A stretch of DNA of 64,000 nt from Williamsia maris. Its GTDB lineage: Bacteria > Actinomycetota > Actinomycetes > Mycobacteriales > Mycobacteriaceae. Under the pieces are notes generated by a model. The model did no database searches. It saw nothing but the letters and a program-made list of their open reading frames with translations, and was not told the DNA's origin. The position numbers were made by a program, and so were the translations under genes. Below, in pieces: positions 16,868 through 25,121 of this stretch (position 1 is the stretch's first letter; the number at the start of each line of letters is the position of its first letter). The DNA lies in contig NZ_JAMTCJ010000001.1 of NCBI RefSeq assembly GCF_024171815.1, positions 744,001-808,000 on the forward strand, given 5' to 3'.

Positions 16868-17305
16868 TCAGGCCGAGCCGACCCATTCGTCGCTGCCGTC
16901 GGCGAAGATCTGGTGTTTCCAGACAGGTAGCGCGTCCTTGACCTCGTCGACCATCCGCGCACACGTCGCGAACGCCGCACCGCGGTGATCGGCCGCGACC
17001 GCGACCACCAGGGCCGCGTCACCGATCTCCAGGTCGCCGACCCGATGCGACACCGCGACGGCTCGCACGCCCTCCGCAGACGCGGCGACCTCGGCGACGA
17101 CCCGGGCGATGACCTCGTCCGCGCTCGGATGCGCGGTGTAGTGCAGCGCGCCCACGTCGCGACCACCGTCGTGGTTGCGTACGGCGCCCACGAAGTCGAC
17201 GACGGCTCCCGCGGCGCCCTCGGATGCCGTCTCCACCGCGACCCGGTGCTCATCGACATCGAGCGGCGCCTCGGTGACCACGGCGCGCACCACGACCGCA
17301 GCCAT
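16868..17305 (-). CDS. moaE: Molybdopterin synthase large subunit MoaE
   Basis: A 145-residue protein with MoaE landmarks: [13 protein letters not shown], a central [14 protein letters not shown] strand, and the catalytic lysine region [15 protein letters not shown] near the end. It combines with thiocarboxylated MoaD to convert precursor Z to molybdopterin. Its ATG overlaps the stop of the mog gene by one base (TGATG), so it is the last gene of a coupled moaC-mog-moaE set. moaD lies in the opposite-facing set on the other side of rpf. Confidence 0.95.
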   Translation of the reverse strand: MAAVVVRAVVTEAPLDVDEHRVAVETASEGAAGAVVDFVGAVRNHDGGRDVGALHYTAHPSADEVIARVVAEVAASAEGVRAVAVSHRVGDLEIGDAALVVAVAADHRGAAFATCARMVDEVKDALPVWKHQIFADGSDEWVGSA

Positions 17306-17784
17306 CAGTGGTCGCCGCCGGCGATCTGGTCGAGCGCGTGGGCGAGCACGGGTTCGAGTACGGCGAGTCCGTCGCGGACACCACCGGTCGACCCGGGCAG
17401 GTTCACGATCAGGGTTCGCCCCGCGACTCCGGCGACACCGCGCGACAGGATGGCCGTGGGCACCGCATCGGAGCCGGCGGCCCGGACCGCGTCGGCGAGT
17501 CCGGGGATCTCCATCTCGATGACAGCGCGGGTCTGTTCCGGCGTCACGTCGGTGGGACTGAGCCCCGTGCCGCCCGTGGTGATGATGAGCGACACCCGCG
17601 CGGCGACACCTTCGCGCAGCAGATGACCGACATCGTCGCCGTCCGGGACCACCGACACCGCGTCCACCGCGATGTCGTGCGCGGTCAGCCAGTCGGCGAT
17701 CACAGGACCGGTCCGGTCGGGATAGGTGCCCGCCGCGGCGCGCGTCGAGGCCACGACAACCCGGGCGGTACGACGATCAGCCAC
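17305..17784 (-). CDS. mog: Molybdopterin adenylyltransferase Mog/MoaB-type
   Basis: A 159-residue MoCF-domain protein with the molybdopterin-binding loop [20 protein letters not shown] and [13 protein letters not shown], typical of MogA/MoaB. It adenylylates molybdopterin ahead of metal insertion. I chose GTG 17784 ([13 protein letters not shown]) because it matches the family's start and overlaps the moaC stop by 8 bp; frames further upstream would run inside moaC. moaE follows with a 1-bp overlap. Confidence 0.9.
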   Translation of the reverse strand: MADRRTARVVVASTRAAAGTYPDRTGPVIADWLTAHDIAVDAVSVVPDGDDVGHLLREGVAARVSLIITTGGTGLSPTDVTPEQTRAVIEMEIPGLADAVRAAGSDAVPTAILSRGVAGVAGRTLIVNLPGSTGGVRDGLAVLEPVLAHALDQIAGGDH

Positions 17785-18286
17785 GGGTCCAGTGTCCGTG
17801 CTTGCCGCCGAGCTTCTCGACCAGGCGCACGTCGTCCATGCGGGCACGCGGATCGAGGGCCTTGACCATGTCGTGCAGGGTGAGCCCGGCGACGGCGACG
17901 GCGGTGAGCGCTTCCATCTCGACCCCGGTGCGGTCGGTGGTCTGCGCGGTGGCCTGTACGTCGATGCTGTCGGCGGCGATGTCGAACTCGACGGTGACCG
18001 ACGAGAGAGCCACCTGGTGGCACAGCGGGATCAGGTCGGGTGTGTGTTTGGCGCCCATGATCGCGGCGACGCGGGCGGTGGCCAGCGCATCGCCCTTGGC
18101 GAGGGTGCCGTCGGAGAGGTGGCCGATGACCTCGGCGGTCGTGCGGAACGTTCCCGCGGCGACGGCGGTCCGGTGGGTCACCGACTTGCCGCCGACATCG
18201 ACCATCCGGGCCGCGCCCGAGGAATCGATGTGCGTCAGACCGCCCGTCGAGTCGCCCTCAGGACTCGTCGACTCGGAGTCGGGCAC
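17777..18286 (-). CDS. moaC: Cyclic pyranopterin monophosphate synthase MoaC
   Basis: A 169-residue protein carrying the MoaC motifs LTHIDSSGAARMVDVGGK, GAKHTPDLIPLCHQVAL and GVEMEALTAVAVAGLTLHDM with the lysine of DMVKALD. It turns the MoaA product into cyclic pyranopterin monophosphate. The first ~15 residues are non-conserved acidic sequence. It begins 3 bp after the stop of a small upstream gene and overlaps mog by 8 bp, so all four are probably one transcript. Confidence 0.95.
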   Translation of the reverse strand: MPDSESTSPEGDSTGGLTHIDSSGAARMVDVGGKSVTHRTAVAAGTFRTTAEVIGHLSDGTLAKGDALATARVAAIMGAKHTPDLIPLCHQVALSSVTVEFDIAADSIDVQATAQTTDRTGVEMEALTAVAVAGLTLHDMVKALDPRARMDDVRLVEKLGGKHGHWTRG

Positions 18287-18289
18287 CGA

Positions 18290-18484
18290 TCAGCGATTGA
18301 CGTGGGTCTCGGGGTGCACGTACGAGAGGTGCTCGACGGGCAGGGGGAACTCGACGTCACCGAACGGGGAGAGCGCACCGGAGATGCTGGCCGCGAACTC
18401 CGACACCGCGTGCTCGTGATCACCGTCATCCGACTGGGGCCAGCCGTTGTCGACATACCGCTTCTTTTCAGCCACGTCGGTCAT
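18290..18484 (-). CDS. Small conserved hypothetical (position of Rv0863)
   Basis: A 64-residue acidic protein ([17 protein letters not shown]..., ending HPETHVNR) with no membrane helix or motif that I know. Its place between the helicase-associated gene and moaC matches Rv0863, which is somewhat longer. It is separated from moaC by 3 bp and probably co-transcribed with the Mo-cofactor genes. Function unknown. Confidence 0.65.
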   Translation of the reverse strand: MTDVAEKKRYVDNGWPQSDDGDHEHAVSEFAASISGALSPFGDVEFPLPVEHLSYVHPETHVNR

Positions 18485-18535
18485 TCTGCCATGACCCCCA
18501 TCTGGTCGGTGTCACAGCCAGATAAGATCACCCCG

Positions 18536-20893
18536 ATGAGTTCTGACGATCGTCCCGGCACGGGCGCCGGCCCCGAGCGTCACGTGGGTCTGGCCCAGGA
18601 CCTGGCCGGTCGCACGGACGAGCAACTCGTCGAACTGCTCCTCGCCCGCCCCGACCTCGCCACTCCCCCGCCGACGAGCACCGCGGTGCTCGCGCAGCGG
18701 GCGCTGGCCGGTCCGTCGATCAGTCTGGCCGCCGAGGACCTCGACCTGCTCGCCGCCGCGGTCATCGAGCAGGCGATCACCGCGACCACCGACGCCGCAC
18801 ACCGCACCATCCTCGCCCCGACGTCGGCGAAGGCCATCGTCTCCGCGCTCGACGGTCGGGCCGACAAGGACGAGATCCGTGAACGCATCGCACTGCTCCG
18901 CGGTCGCGCCCTGCTGTGGGGCCCCGATTCGGCCCTCGAGACCGGCTCGCACACACCGAGCGCGCTGTCGACGAGGGCGATGCACCTGGGCGGCCCGCTG
19001 TCGACGATGACCCTGTCCGAGATCGCCGACATCCTGGCCGGACTCAGCGAGCGCGAACGGGAACTGATCGAGACGCTGGCCACCGGTTCCGCATTGGGGC
19101 GCACCCGCGACGCCGCACCGGACGCCGACCCGGCCCGCCCTGTCCCGCACCTGATCTCACTCGGTTTGCTCGCCCGGGTGGACGACCAGACCGTCGAACT
19201 GCCACCGGTCCTCGGCCAGTTGCTGCGCGGCGAGAAGCCTGCCGAACCCCGCGACCTCCGTGCGCCGGCCCTCGTCCCGGCCGACACGACCCGCAAGTTC
19301 AAGGCCGCCGACGTCGAGGCCGCGGCCGGTGGTGAAGCGCTCGAACTACTGCGTCATCTCACCGACACCGTCGAGGTCCTCGGACGGTCCCCCGCGCTCG
19401 TGCTGCGCGCCGGCGGGCTCGGTGTCCGCGAGATGCGCCGACTGGCCAAGGCCACCGGGATCGACATCGTCCGACAGGGTTTCGTCATCGAACTGCTCGC
19501 GGGAGCCCGTCTGATCGACAACGGGTTCCCCGACCCGCCGATCGACAGCGGCGAGACCGCCTGGACACCGACCGTCACCGCCGACCAATGGCTGCACCAG
19601 CCACCCGAGCGCCGGTGGTACGCCATCGCCGACGCGTGGATGACGTTGCCGCGCAGGCCGTGGCAGATCGGTGAGGACAGCGCCGAGGGGTCGGCGATCC
19701 CGTCGTTGGCGGGCGACCTCTACGACGTCCAGGCCCCGGTCGAGCGCCGGATGCTGCTGAACGCGTTGGCCACCGGCACCCCCGGCGTGTCGGTCGACGT
19801 CGACTCCCTGGCCCGTCTGATCGGGTGGCGACACCCGCGGTGGCAGCGGCGGATGTCGCGTCGTCTCATCGACGCCACCCTCGACGAGGCACAGTCATTG
19901 GGACTCGTCGCGCACGGCGCCCTCACCGCGGCGGGACGGGCCATACTGGCCGACCCGGCCACGCAGAACGGCGATCCCGAGAAGGCGGTGTCGACGATCA
20001 TGGGGCGCGCGCTGCCCGACCCGATCGACTTCTTCCTCACCCAGGCCGACCTCACCGTGACCGCACCCGGGCCGTTGACCCCCGAGCTGTCCGCCGAGCT
20101 GGCCCTGGTCGCCGACCTGGAATCCGGTGGCGCGGCGTCGGTCTACCGGGTCACCGACTCCACGGTGCGTCGCGCACTGGACACCGGCCGCACCGGCACC
20201 GAACTCACCGGGTTCTTCACCGCGCACTCGAAAACCCCGGTGCCCCAGTCACTCGAGTACCTCATCGACGACGTCGCCCGCAGGCACGGGCAGCTCCGCG
20301 TCGGCGTCGCGTCGGCGTTCATCCGATGCGAGGACCCGACGACGCTCGCCGCCGTGCTCGCCTCGCCGGTCTCGGAGACCCTTGCGCTGCGTGCGCTGGC
20401 CCCCACCGTGGCGATCTCCCAGGCATCGCTGAAGACGGTCCTCGACGAACTCCGCGCGGCCGGGTTCGCGCCGGCCGGCGAGGACAGCTCCGGCGATCTG
20501 GTCGATCTGCGCGAGCGCGGTGCCCGGGTCCCGGCCCTGCGCGCGGTGCGTCGCTCGCCGCGCCGACCGGTCGCGAGCCCCGAGCAGATGACGACCGTCG
20601 TGGCCCGGATGCGTACCCAGGACGCCGCCGTCTCCGCCGTGCCGTCGGGATCGGCGGGCAACTCCGTCCGCGCCGGCGGTGGCGAACCGGCGACCGCGCT
20701 GCTCCAGCTCGCCATGCGCGTGGGCCGCAAGGTCCGCATCGGCTACGTCGACGCACATGGTTCGGCCAGCCGCCACATCGTCGTCCCCCGGCTCGTCGGC
20801 GCAGGTCAGCTCGTCGTGACCGAGGACGACGGCCTCTCCGATCAGCACTACGCCCTGCATCGGATCACGTCGGTGGAGCTGATCGAGGACTAG
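18536..20893 (+). CDS. XPB/Ssl2-like helicase-associated protein with WYL-like C-terminus (Rv0862c-like)
   Basis: A 785-residue protein. The N-terminal two thirds resemble the winged-helix XPB/Ssl2 N-terminal domain, without Walker motifs, so it is not itself a helicase. The C-terminal ~60 residues (VRIGYVDAHGSASRHIVVPR to ITSVELI) look like a WYL-type ligand-binding fold. It precedes the XPB helicase gene by 49 bp on the same strand, as Rv0862c and ercc3 do in M. tuberculosis, and is probably its partner. ATG 18536 has TAAGAT 7 nt upstream, a leaderless pattern. Confidence 0.8.
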   Translation: MSSDDRPGTGAGPERHVGLAQDLAGRTDEQLVELLLARPDLATPPPTSTAVLAQRALAGPSISLAAEDLDLLAAAVIEQAITATTDAAHRTILAPTSAKAIVSALDGRADKDEIRERIALLRGRALLWGPDSALETGSHTPSALSTRAMHLGGPLSTMTLSEIADILAGLSERERELIETLATGSALGRTRDAAPDADPARPVPHLISLGLLARVDDQTVELPPVLGQLLRGEKPAEPRDLRAPALVPADTTRKFKAADVEAAAGGEALELLRHLTDTVEVLGRSPALVLRAGGLGVREMRRLAKATGIDIVRQGFVIELLAGARLIDNGFPDPPIDSGETAWTPTVTADQWLHQPPERRWYAIADAWMTLPRRPWQIGEDSAEGSAIPSLAGDLYDVQAPVERRMLLNALATGTPGVSVDVDSLARLIGWRHPRWQRRMSRRLIDATLDEAQSLGLVAHGALTAAGRAILADPATQNGDPEKAVSTIMGRALPDPIDFFLTQADLTVTAPGPLTPELSAELALVADLESGGAASVYRVTDSTVRRALDTGRTGTELTGFFTAHSKTPVPQSLEYLIDDVARRHGQLRVGVASAFIRCEDPTTLAAVLASPVSETLALRALAPTVAISQASLKTVLDELRAAGFAPAGEDSSGDLVDLRERGARVPALRAVRRSPRRPVASPEQMTTVVARMRTQDAAVSAVPSGSAGNSVRAGGGEPATALLQLAMRVGRKVRIGYVDAHGSASRHIVVPRLVGAGQLVVTEDDGLSDQHYALHRITSVELIED

Positions 20894-20942
20894 CCCGCGG
20901 GCGCTCGCGACACCTTCTGCGAAAACCGTGGACAATGGATCG

Positions 20943-22595
20943 GTGACCGAAGGCCCATTGATCGTCCAGTCCGACAAGACCCTGCTCCTCGAGGTCGACC
21001 ACCCGCGCGCCGCCGAGGCGCGTGCGGCCATCGCCCCGTTCGCCGAACTCGAACGCGCCCCCGAACACGTGCACACCTACCGGGTGACGCCACTCGCGCT
21101 GTGGAACGCCCGCGCCGCAGGACACGACGCCGAGCAGGTCGTGGACGCGCTGGTCAGCTTCTCCCGGTACGCGGTGCCTCAGCCCCTGCTCATGGACATC
21201 GTCGACACCATGGGCCGGTTCGGTCGACTCCAGCTGGTGAAGAGCCCGGTCCACGGACTCATCCTGGTCAGTTACGACCGGGCGGTGCTCGAGGAGGTGA
21301 TGCGCCACAAGAAGATCGCTCCGATGCTCGGCGCCCGCATCGATGACGACACGATCATCGTCCACTCCTCCGAGCGTGGTCACATCAAGCAGATCCTGCT
21401 CAAGATCGGCTGGCCCGCCGAAGACCTCGCGGGCTACGTCGACGGTGAGGCCCACCCGATCGAGTTGGCCGAGACCGACTGGGAGCTGCGCGATTACCAG
21501 CAGATGGCTGCCGACTCGTTCTGGGCCGGCGGCTCGGGTGTCGTCGTACTCCCCTGCGGTGCGGGCAAGACGATGGTCGGCGCCGCGGCGATGGCCAAAG
21601 CCGGTGCCACCACCCTGATCCTGGTCACCAACACCGTCGCAGGCCGGCAGTGGAAACGCGAGTTGGTCGCGCGCACCTCGCTGACCGAGGAGGAGATCGG
21701 CGAGTACTCCGGTGAGCGCAAGGAGATCCGTCCGGTCACCATCGCCACCTATCAGGTGATGACGCGCCGGTCCAAGGGCGAGTACCGCAACCTCGAGCTG
21801 TTCGACTCCCGCGACTGGGGGCTGATCATCTACGACGAGGTCCACCTGCTGCCCGCTCCCGTGTTCCGGATGACCGCCGACCTGCAGTCGCGTCGCCGCC
21901 TCGGCCTCACCGCCACGCTCGTGCGCGAGGACGGGCGCGAGGGCGACGTGTTCAGCCTCATCGGGCCGAAACGCTATGACGCACCGTGGAAGGACATCGA
22001 GGCGCAGGGCTGGATCGCGCCCGCCGACTGCATCGAGGTGCGGGTGACCCTGACCGACGAGGAGCGGCTGCAGTACGCCGTCGCCGAGCCGGAGGAGAAG
22101 TACAAGCTCTGCTCGACCGCACACACCAAGGTCAACGTGGTGAAGTCCATCCTCGCGCGCCACGAGGGGTCCCCGACGCTGGTGATCGGCGCCTACATCG
22201 ACCAGCTCGAGGAACTCGGGGAGGCGTTGGGCGCCCCGGTGATCCAGGGGTCGACGAAGAACAAGGACCGCGAGATCCTCTTCGAGCAGTTCCGACGCGG
22301 CGAGGTCTCGACGCTGGTGGTCTCGAAGGTGGCGAACTTCTCCATCGACCTCCCCGAGGCGTCGGTCGCCGTGCAGGTGTCTGGAACGTTCGGCTCACGC
22401 CAGGAGGAGGCCCAGCGACTGGGTCGTCTGCTGCGCCCGAAGAAGGACGGCGGACAGGCACACTTCTACTCGGTGGTCTCCCGCGACACCCTCGACGCCG
22501 ACTACGCCGCGCACCGACAGCGCTTCCTCGCCGAGCAGGGCTACGCCTACCGGATCACCGACGCCGACGACCTGCTCGGACCGGCGATCGGCTGA
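20943..22595 (+). CDS. ercc3: XPB-type 3'-5' DNA helicase (Ercc3)
   Basis: A 550-residue superfamily 2 helicase almost collinear with M. tuberculosis Ercc3: N-terminal damage-recognition region from GPLIVQSDKTLLLEV, Walker A PCGAGKT (about residue 205), DEVH box (YDEVHLLPAP), GLTAT motif III, and motif VI QEEAQRLGRLLRPK. It unwinds DNA 3' to 5' in repair. GTG 20943 is chosen since the conserved N-terminus begins VTEGPLIVQ; an in-frame ATG at 20928 has no support. It is convergent with the first of three paralogous membrane proteins, 10 bp away. Confidence 0.95.
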   Translation: MTEGPLIVQSDKTLLLEVDHPRAAEARAAIAPFAELERAPEHVHTYRVTPLALWNARAAGHDAEQVVDALVSFSRYAVPQPLLMDIVDTMGRFGRLQLVKSPVHGLILVSYDRAVLEEVMRHKKIAPMLGARIDDDTIIVHSSERGHIKQILLKIGWPAEDLAGYVDGEAHPIELAETDWELRDYQQMAADSFWAGGSGVVVLPCGAGKTMVGAAAMAKAGATTLILVTNTVAGRQWKRELVARTSLTEEEIGEYSGERKEIRPVTIATYQVMTRRSKGEYRNLELFDSRDWGLIIYDEVHLLPAPVFRMTADLQSRRRLGLTATLVREDGREGDVFSLIGPKRYDAPWKDIEAQGWIAPADCIEVRVTLTDEERLQYAVAEPEEKYKLCSTAHTKVNVVKSILARHEGSPTLVIGAYIDQLEELGEALGAPVIQGSTKNKDREILFEQFRRGEVSTLVVSKVANFSIDLPEASVAVQVSGTFGSRQEEAQRLGRLLRPKKDGGQAHFYSVVSRDTLDADYAAHRQRFLAEQGYAYRITDADDLLGPAIG

Positions 22596-22605
22596 TCCGC
22601 CAGGG

Positions 22606-23436
22606 TCACTGCGCGGCTGCCTGCAGGCAGTAGTCGACCCGGTCGGGTGTGTCGAACTCGAAGATCTTCCCGGTCGGGCAATCAGCGGGTGCCAGTGACG
22701 GCGCCTTCGTGACGACCTTGATGATCACCGACGTCGAGGTCGACGTCGGTGGCGTGGCCGTCGCACAGTCGGCATCCTTGACCGACGACACCGGCGCGTC
22801 ATTCCCGGCCGGGAACACATAGCACTGGCCGACACGGAGATTCGGTGCGATGCACAGTTTCCCGAAGTCCTCCGAGGTCACCTCGGCGGAGTTGGCCACG
22901 GTGCACGGCAGTGACTCGATCGCGAGCTTCTGGGCCACGACGAACGTGAACGACTTGTCACTGCAGCTCGCCTTTTTCGGGGTCAGGTCGGCGTTGTCAC
23001 CCGAGACCGTGATGCAGTCGCCCACCGACACGTCCCTGCCGCTGGTGACCACGTCGCCCTTGAGCACCTCGCGGGCTCCGGCGAGGAGCACCGCGAGAAC
23101 GATGACCGCACCGACGATGATCCAGACGATCCGCTTGCTCGACCGCCGCGGCGCAGGCGGCGGCGGCCCACCGAAGGCCGGGTAGGGATTCGGTCCGAAA
23201 CCACCCGGGCCGGGTGCCGGATAGCCCGCAGGTGGCGGACCGTAACCAGGAGGCGGCGGTCCGTACCCGGGCGGCGGGCCATATCCCGGAGGTGGTCCAT
23301 ACCCCGGTGGCGGCGGGCCATATCCGGGAGGCGGTCCATACCCCGGTGGTGGCGGGCCATATCCGGGAGGCGGTCCGTATCCCGGCGGCGGGTACTGCGG
23401 CCCGTTCTGATCTGGACGGTTCTCGGGCCCCACCAT
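22606..23436 (-). CDS. Proline-rich-head membrane protein with Cys-rich outer domain, paralog 1 (LppU-like)
   Basis: A 276-residue protein: residues 1-95 are low-complexity repeats of PPGYGPP type, one membrane helix follows (RIVWIIVGAVIVLAVLLAG), then an outside domain with eight cysteines (VGDCI, KASCSDKSFTF, LPCTVAN, GKLCIAPNLRVGQCYVFP, DADCA, ADCPTG, DYCLQ). The outer part is reminiscent of the LppU/SCO3897 family, an assignment I hold loosely. It starts at ATG 23436 with GGAG 7 nt upstream. It is the most 3' of three tandem paralogs; function unknown. Confidence 0.75.
   Translation of the reverse strand: MVGPENRPDQNGPQYPPPGYGPPPGYGPPPPGYGPPPGYGPPPPGYGPPPGYGPPPGYGPPPPGYGPPPAGYPAPGPGGFGPNPYPAFGGPPPPAPRRSSKRIVWIIVGAVIVLAVLLAGAREVLKGDVVTSGRDVSVGDCITVSGDNADLTPKKASCSDKSFTFVVAQKLAIESLPCTVANSAEVTSEDFGKLCIAPNLRVGQCYVFPAGNDAPVSSVKDADCATATPPTSTSTSVIIKVVTKAPSLAPADCPTGKIFEFDTPDRVDYCLQAAAQ
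23226..23395 (-). repeat. In-frame tandem repeat coding PPGYGPP
   Basis: Short tandem units related to GGCGGTCCGTATCCCGG encode the PPGYG/PPPGYG head of paralog 1. Tracts like this gain and lose units by slippage, so length may vary among strains. It is coding sequence, not CRISPR. Confidence 0.7.
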
Positions 23437-23495
23437 GGTCGCACTCCGCTCTCGTCGGCCGTTCGGCGTCGGATCACGGTAGCGGACACCGTCGG

Positions 23496-24341
23496 TCACT
23501 GCGTGGGGACCACCTCGGCGCAGTAGCTCAGCGGCTTCGGCAGGTCGAACGCCAATGTCTGCCCGGAGCACGATGACACATCGGTCGAGTCGGTGCGGTC
23601 GGTCACCCGCACCACCTCGGCACCGGCGGACGGATCGGGCGATGAACAGTCGACGATCTTGAAGTCGGAGAACGAGCCGTTTGACGACGGGAACTGATAG
23701 CACTTGCCGACCGTGAGATTCGGTACGAGGCAGAGCTTTCCCTTGTCTGTCTGTGTCAACGACGAGTACTTCCGGTCCTGGCACGAATCGGTGGTGTTCT
23801 CGAGTTTCTGGGCGACGATGAAGGTGAAGGCACTCGAGTCACACGGCGTCGACTTCGGTTGCGCATCCCCCCTTTCCTCGGTGACAGAGATGCAGTCCCC
23901 GACGGACGCGTCGTCGATGTCGTTGATGTTGTCCTTGGTGGCGATGACCGCGACGACGACGATCGCGATGATCAGGACGACGATCACCCCGAGCGCGATG
24001 AACAGCAGCTTCTTGCGGGAGCGTTTCGGCGGCGCACCATAGGCGCCCGGAACCCCGGTGGCGTAGGCAGGTATCCCGCCGGGTCCACCCGGCGGCGGGA
24101 ACTGTTGTCCACCCGGCGGCGGGTAAGACGGCTGACCACCCTGCGGGGGATACGACGGAGGTTGTCCGCCGGGCGGCGGGTACGCGGGCTGTCCACCGGG
24201 CGGTGGGTACTGCGGAGGTTGTCCACCGGGCGGCGGATACGACGGAGGTTGTCCACCCGGCGGTGGGTACTGCGGAGGCTGGCCACCCGGCGGCGGATAC
24301 TGCGGGCCATCCTGCTGTGCGGGATCGTCGGGGGATGTCAT
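23496..24341 (-). CDS. Proline-rich-head membrane protein, paralog 2 (LppU-like)
   Basis: A 281-residue protein built like its neighbours: repeats of PPGGQPPQYPP (residues ~15-85), one helix (LLFIALGVIVVLIIAIVVVA), then an outside domain with cysteines at matching places (VGDCISVTEERG, STPCDSSAFTFIVAQKLEN, DSCQDRKY, GKLCLVPNLTVGKCYQFP, VDCSS, SSCSGQ, SYCAEV). Paralog 1 is recognisably similar across the outer domain (FTFVVAQKL, LCIAPNLRVGQCY). ATG 24341 has GGAGAA 5 nt upstream. Function unknown; a cell-envelope role is inferred from topology. Confidence 0.75.
   Translation of the reverse strand: MTSPDDPAQQDGPQYPPPGGQPPQYPPPGGQPPSYPPPGGQPPQYPPPGGQPAYPPPGGQPPSYPPQGGQPSYPPPGGQQFPPPGGPGGIPAYATGVPGAYGAPPKRSRKKLLFIALGVIVVLIIAIVVVAVIATKDNINDIDDASVGDCISVTEERGDAQPKSTPCDSSAFTFIVAQKLENTTDSCQDRKYSSLTQTDKGKLCLVPNLTVGKCYQFPSSNGSFSDFKIVDCSSPDPSAGAEVVRVTDRTDSTDVSSCSGQTLAFDLPKPLSYCAEVVPTQ
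24086..24305 (-). repeat. In-frame tandem repeat coding PPGGQPP
   Basis: Tandem units built on GGTTGTCCACCCGGCGG encode the PPGGQPP(Q/S)Y head of paralog 2. The unit differs from that in paralog 1, so the two heads expanded separately. Confidence 0.7.
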
Positions 24342-24441
24342 CGGTGTTCTCCGCTCGATAGGAACCGATACAACGCGCGAAGATTACCGCGCAAATCGCC
24401 CGGCGGCGACAGTTATCGCAGGTTGAGGGCGCGCAAGTTTC

Positions 24442-25050
24442 TCAGGCGGGGATGTCGGAGGCGGGTGCGTAGCAGTAGCCGACGGGCCGGGGTAGCGCGA
24501 ACGACACCGAGGCCTCGGACGCGGCGCACTCCGGATCCGCGGTGCCGTCGAGCCGTTTGGTGATCTCCAGGATCGGGTGGTCGCTGTCCGAAGACGGCGT
24601 GGCACAGCCTCGTTCACGGTAGGTGGCGTCCGGGTCCGACGCCCGTGGCACCTCGTAACAGTGGCCCGCACGCCAATTCGGAGCGAGGCAGAGGACGCCG
24701 CCGCCCTCGAACGAGATGCGCGAGTAGTCGTTGGTCGCGCAGCGGACTCCGGACTGAGACGACCTCGACGCGACGTAGAACGTGAACTCGTCGGAGTCGC
24801 AGTCGGCCGTCCTCGCCTTCACGGTCGCCTCGCCTGTCGTGGTGACGCGAACGCAGTCACCGGCCGAGACGTCGGTCGCGTCGGTCACGATGGTGCGTGC
24901 GGTGAACGCGAAGACGACGGCGATGGCCACGGCCAGCGCAACGATGACGGCCAGCGCGACGAGCGGAGCGCGGAACGGGTGGCTCCGCCGTGCGGGCAGA
25001 GAACCGCCCGGCGGCGGTCCGGGCGGGTACGGATTCGGCGGATAGGTCAT
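24442..25050 (-). CDS. Membrane protein with Cys-rich outer domain, paralog 3, short head (LppU-like)
   Basis: A 202-residue member of the same tandem set. The head is only ~25 residues (YPPNPYPPGPPPGG), followed by a helix (LVALAVIVALAVAIAVVFAF) and an outer domain with the shared cysteine order (AGDCVRVTT, ADCDSDEFTFYVAS, VRCATND, VLCLAPNWRAGHCYEVP, GCATP, PECAAS, GYCYAP). It is the 5'-most of the three and starts at ATG 25050; a TACTGT box lies 8 nt upstream. Function unknown. Confidence 0.72.
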   Translation of the reverse strand: MTYPPNPYPPGPPPGGSLPARRSHPFRAPLVALAVIVALAVAIAVVFAFTARTIVTDATDVSAGDCVRVTTTGEATVKARTADCDSDEFTFYVASRSSQSGVRCATNDYSRISFEGGGVLCLAPNWRAGHCYEVPRASDPDATYRERGCATPSSDSDHPILEITKRLDGTADPECAASEASVSFALPRPVGYCYAPASDIPA

Positions 25051-25121
25051 CGGTTTCGACAGTATCGAAAGAGCCGAGGTGACGCCCCGGGTGGTCCCGC
25101 CGGTGTGACAGCCTGGAACCC

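Noticed and set aside
17726-18535. An upstream extension of the helicase-associated protein by 270 codons
   Set aside because: It would be antisense to moaC and the small gene before it; ATG 18536 has a promoter-like box right before it.
23226-24305. CRISPR-like tandem repeats
   Set aside because: Repeat units are in frame and encode proline-rich heads of membrane proteins; there are no unique spacers and no cas genes.
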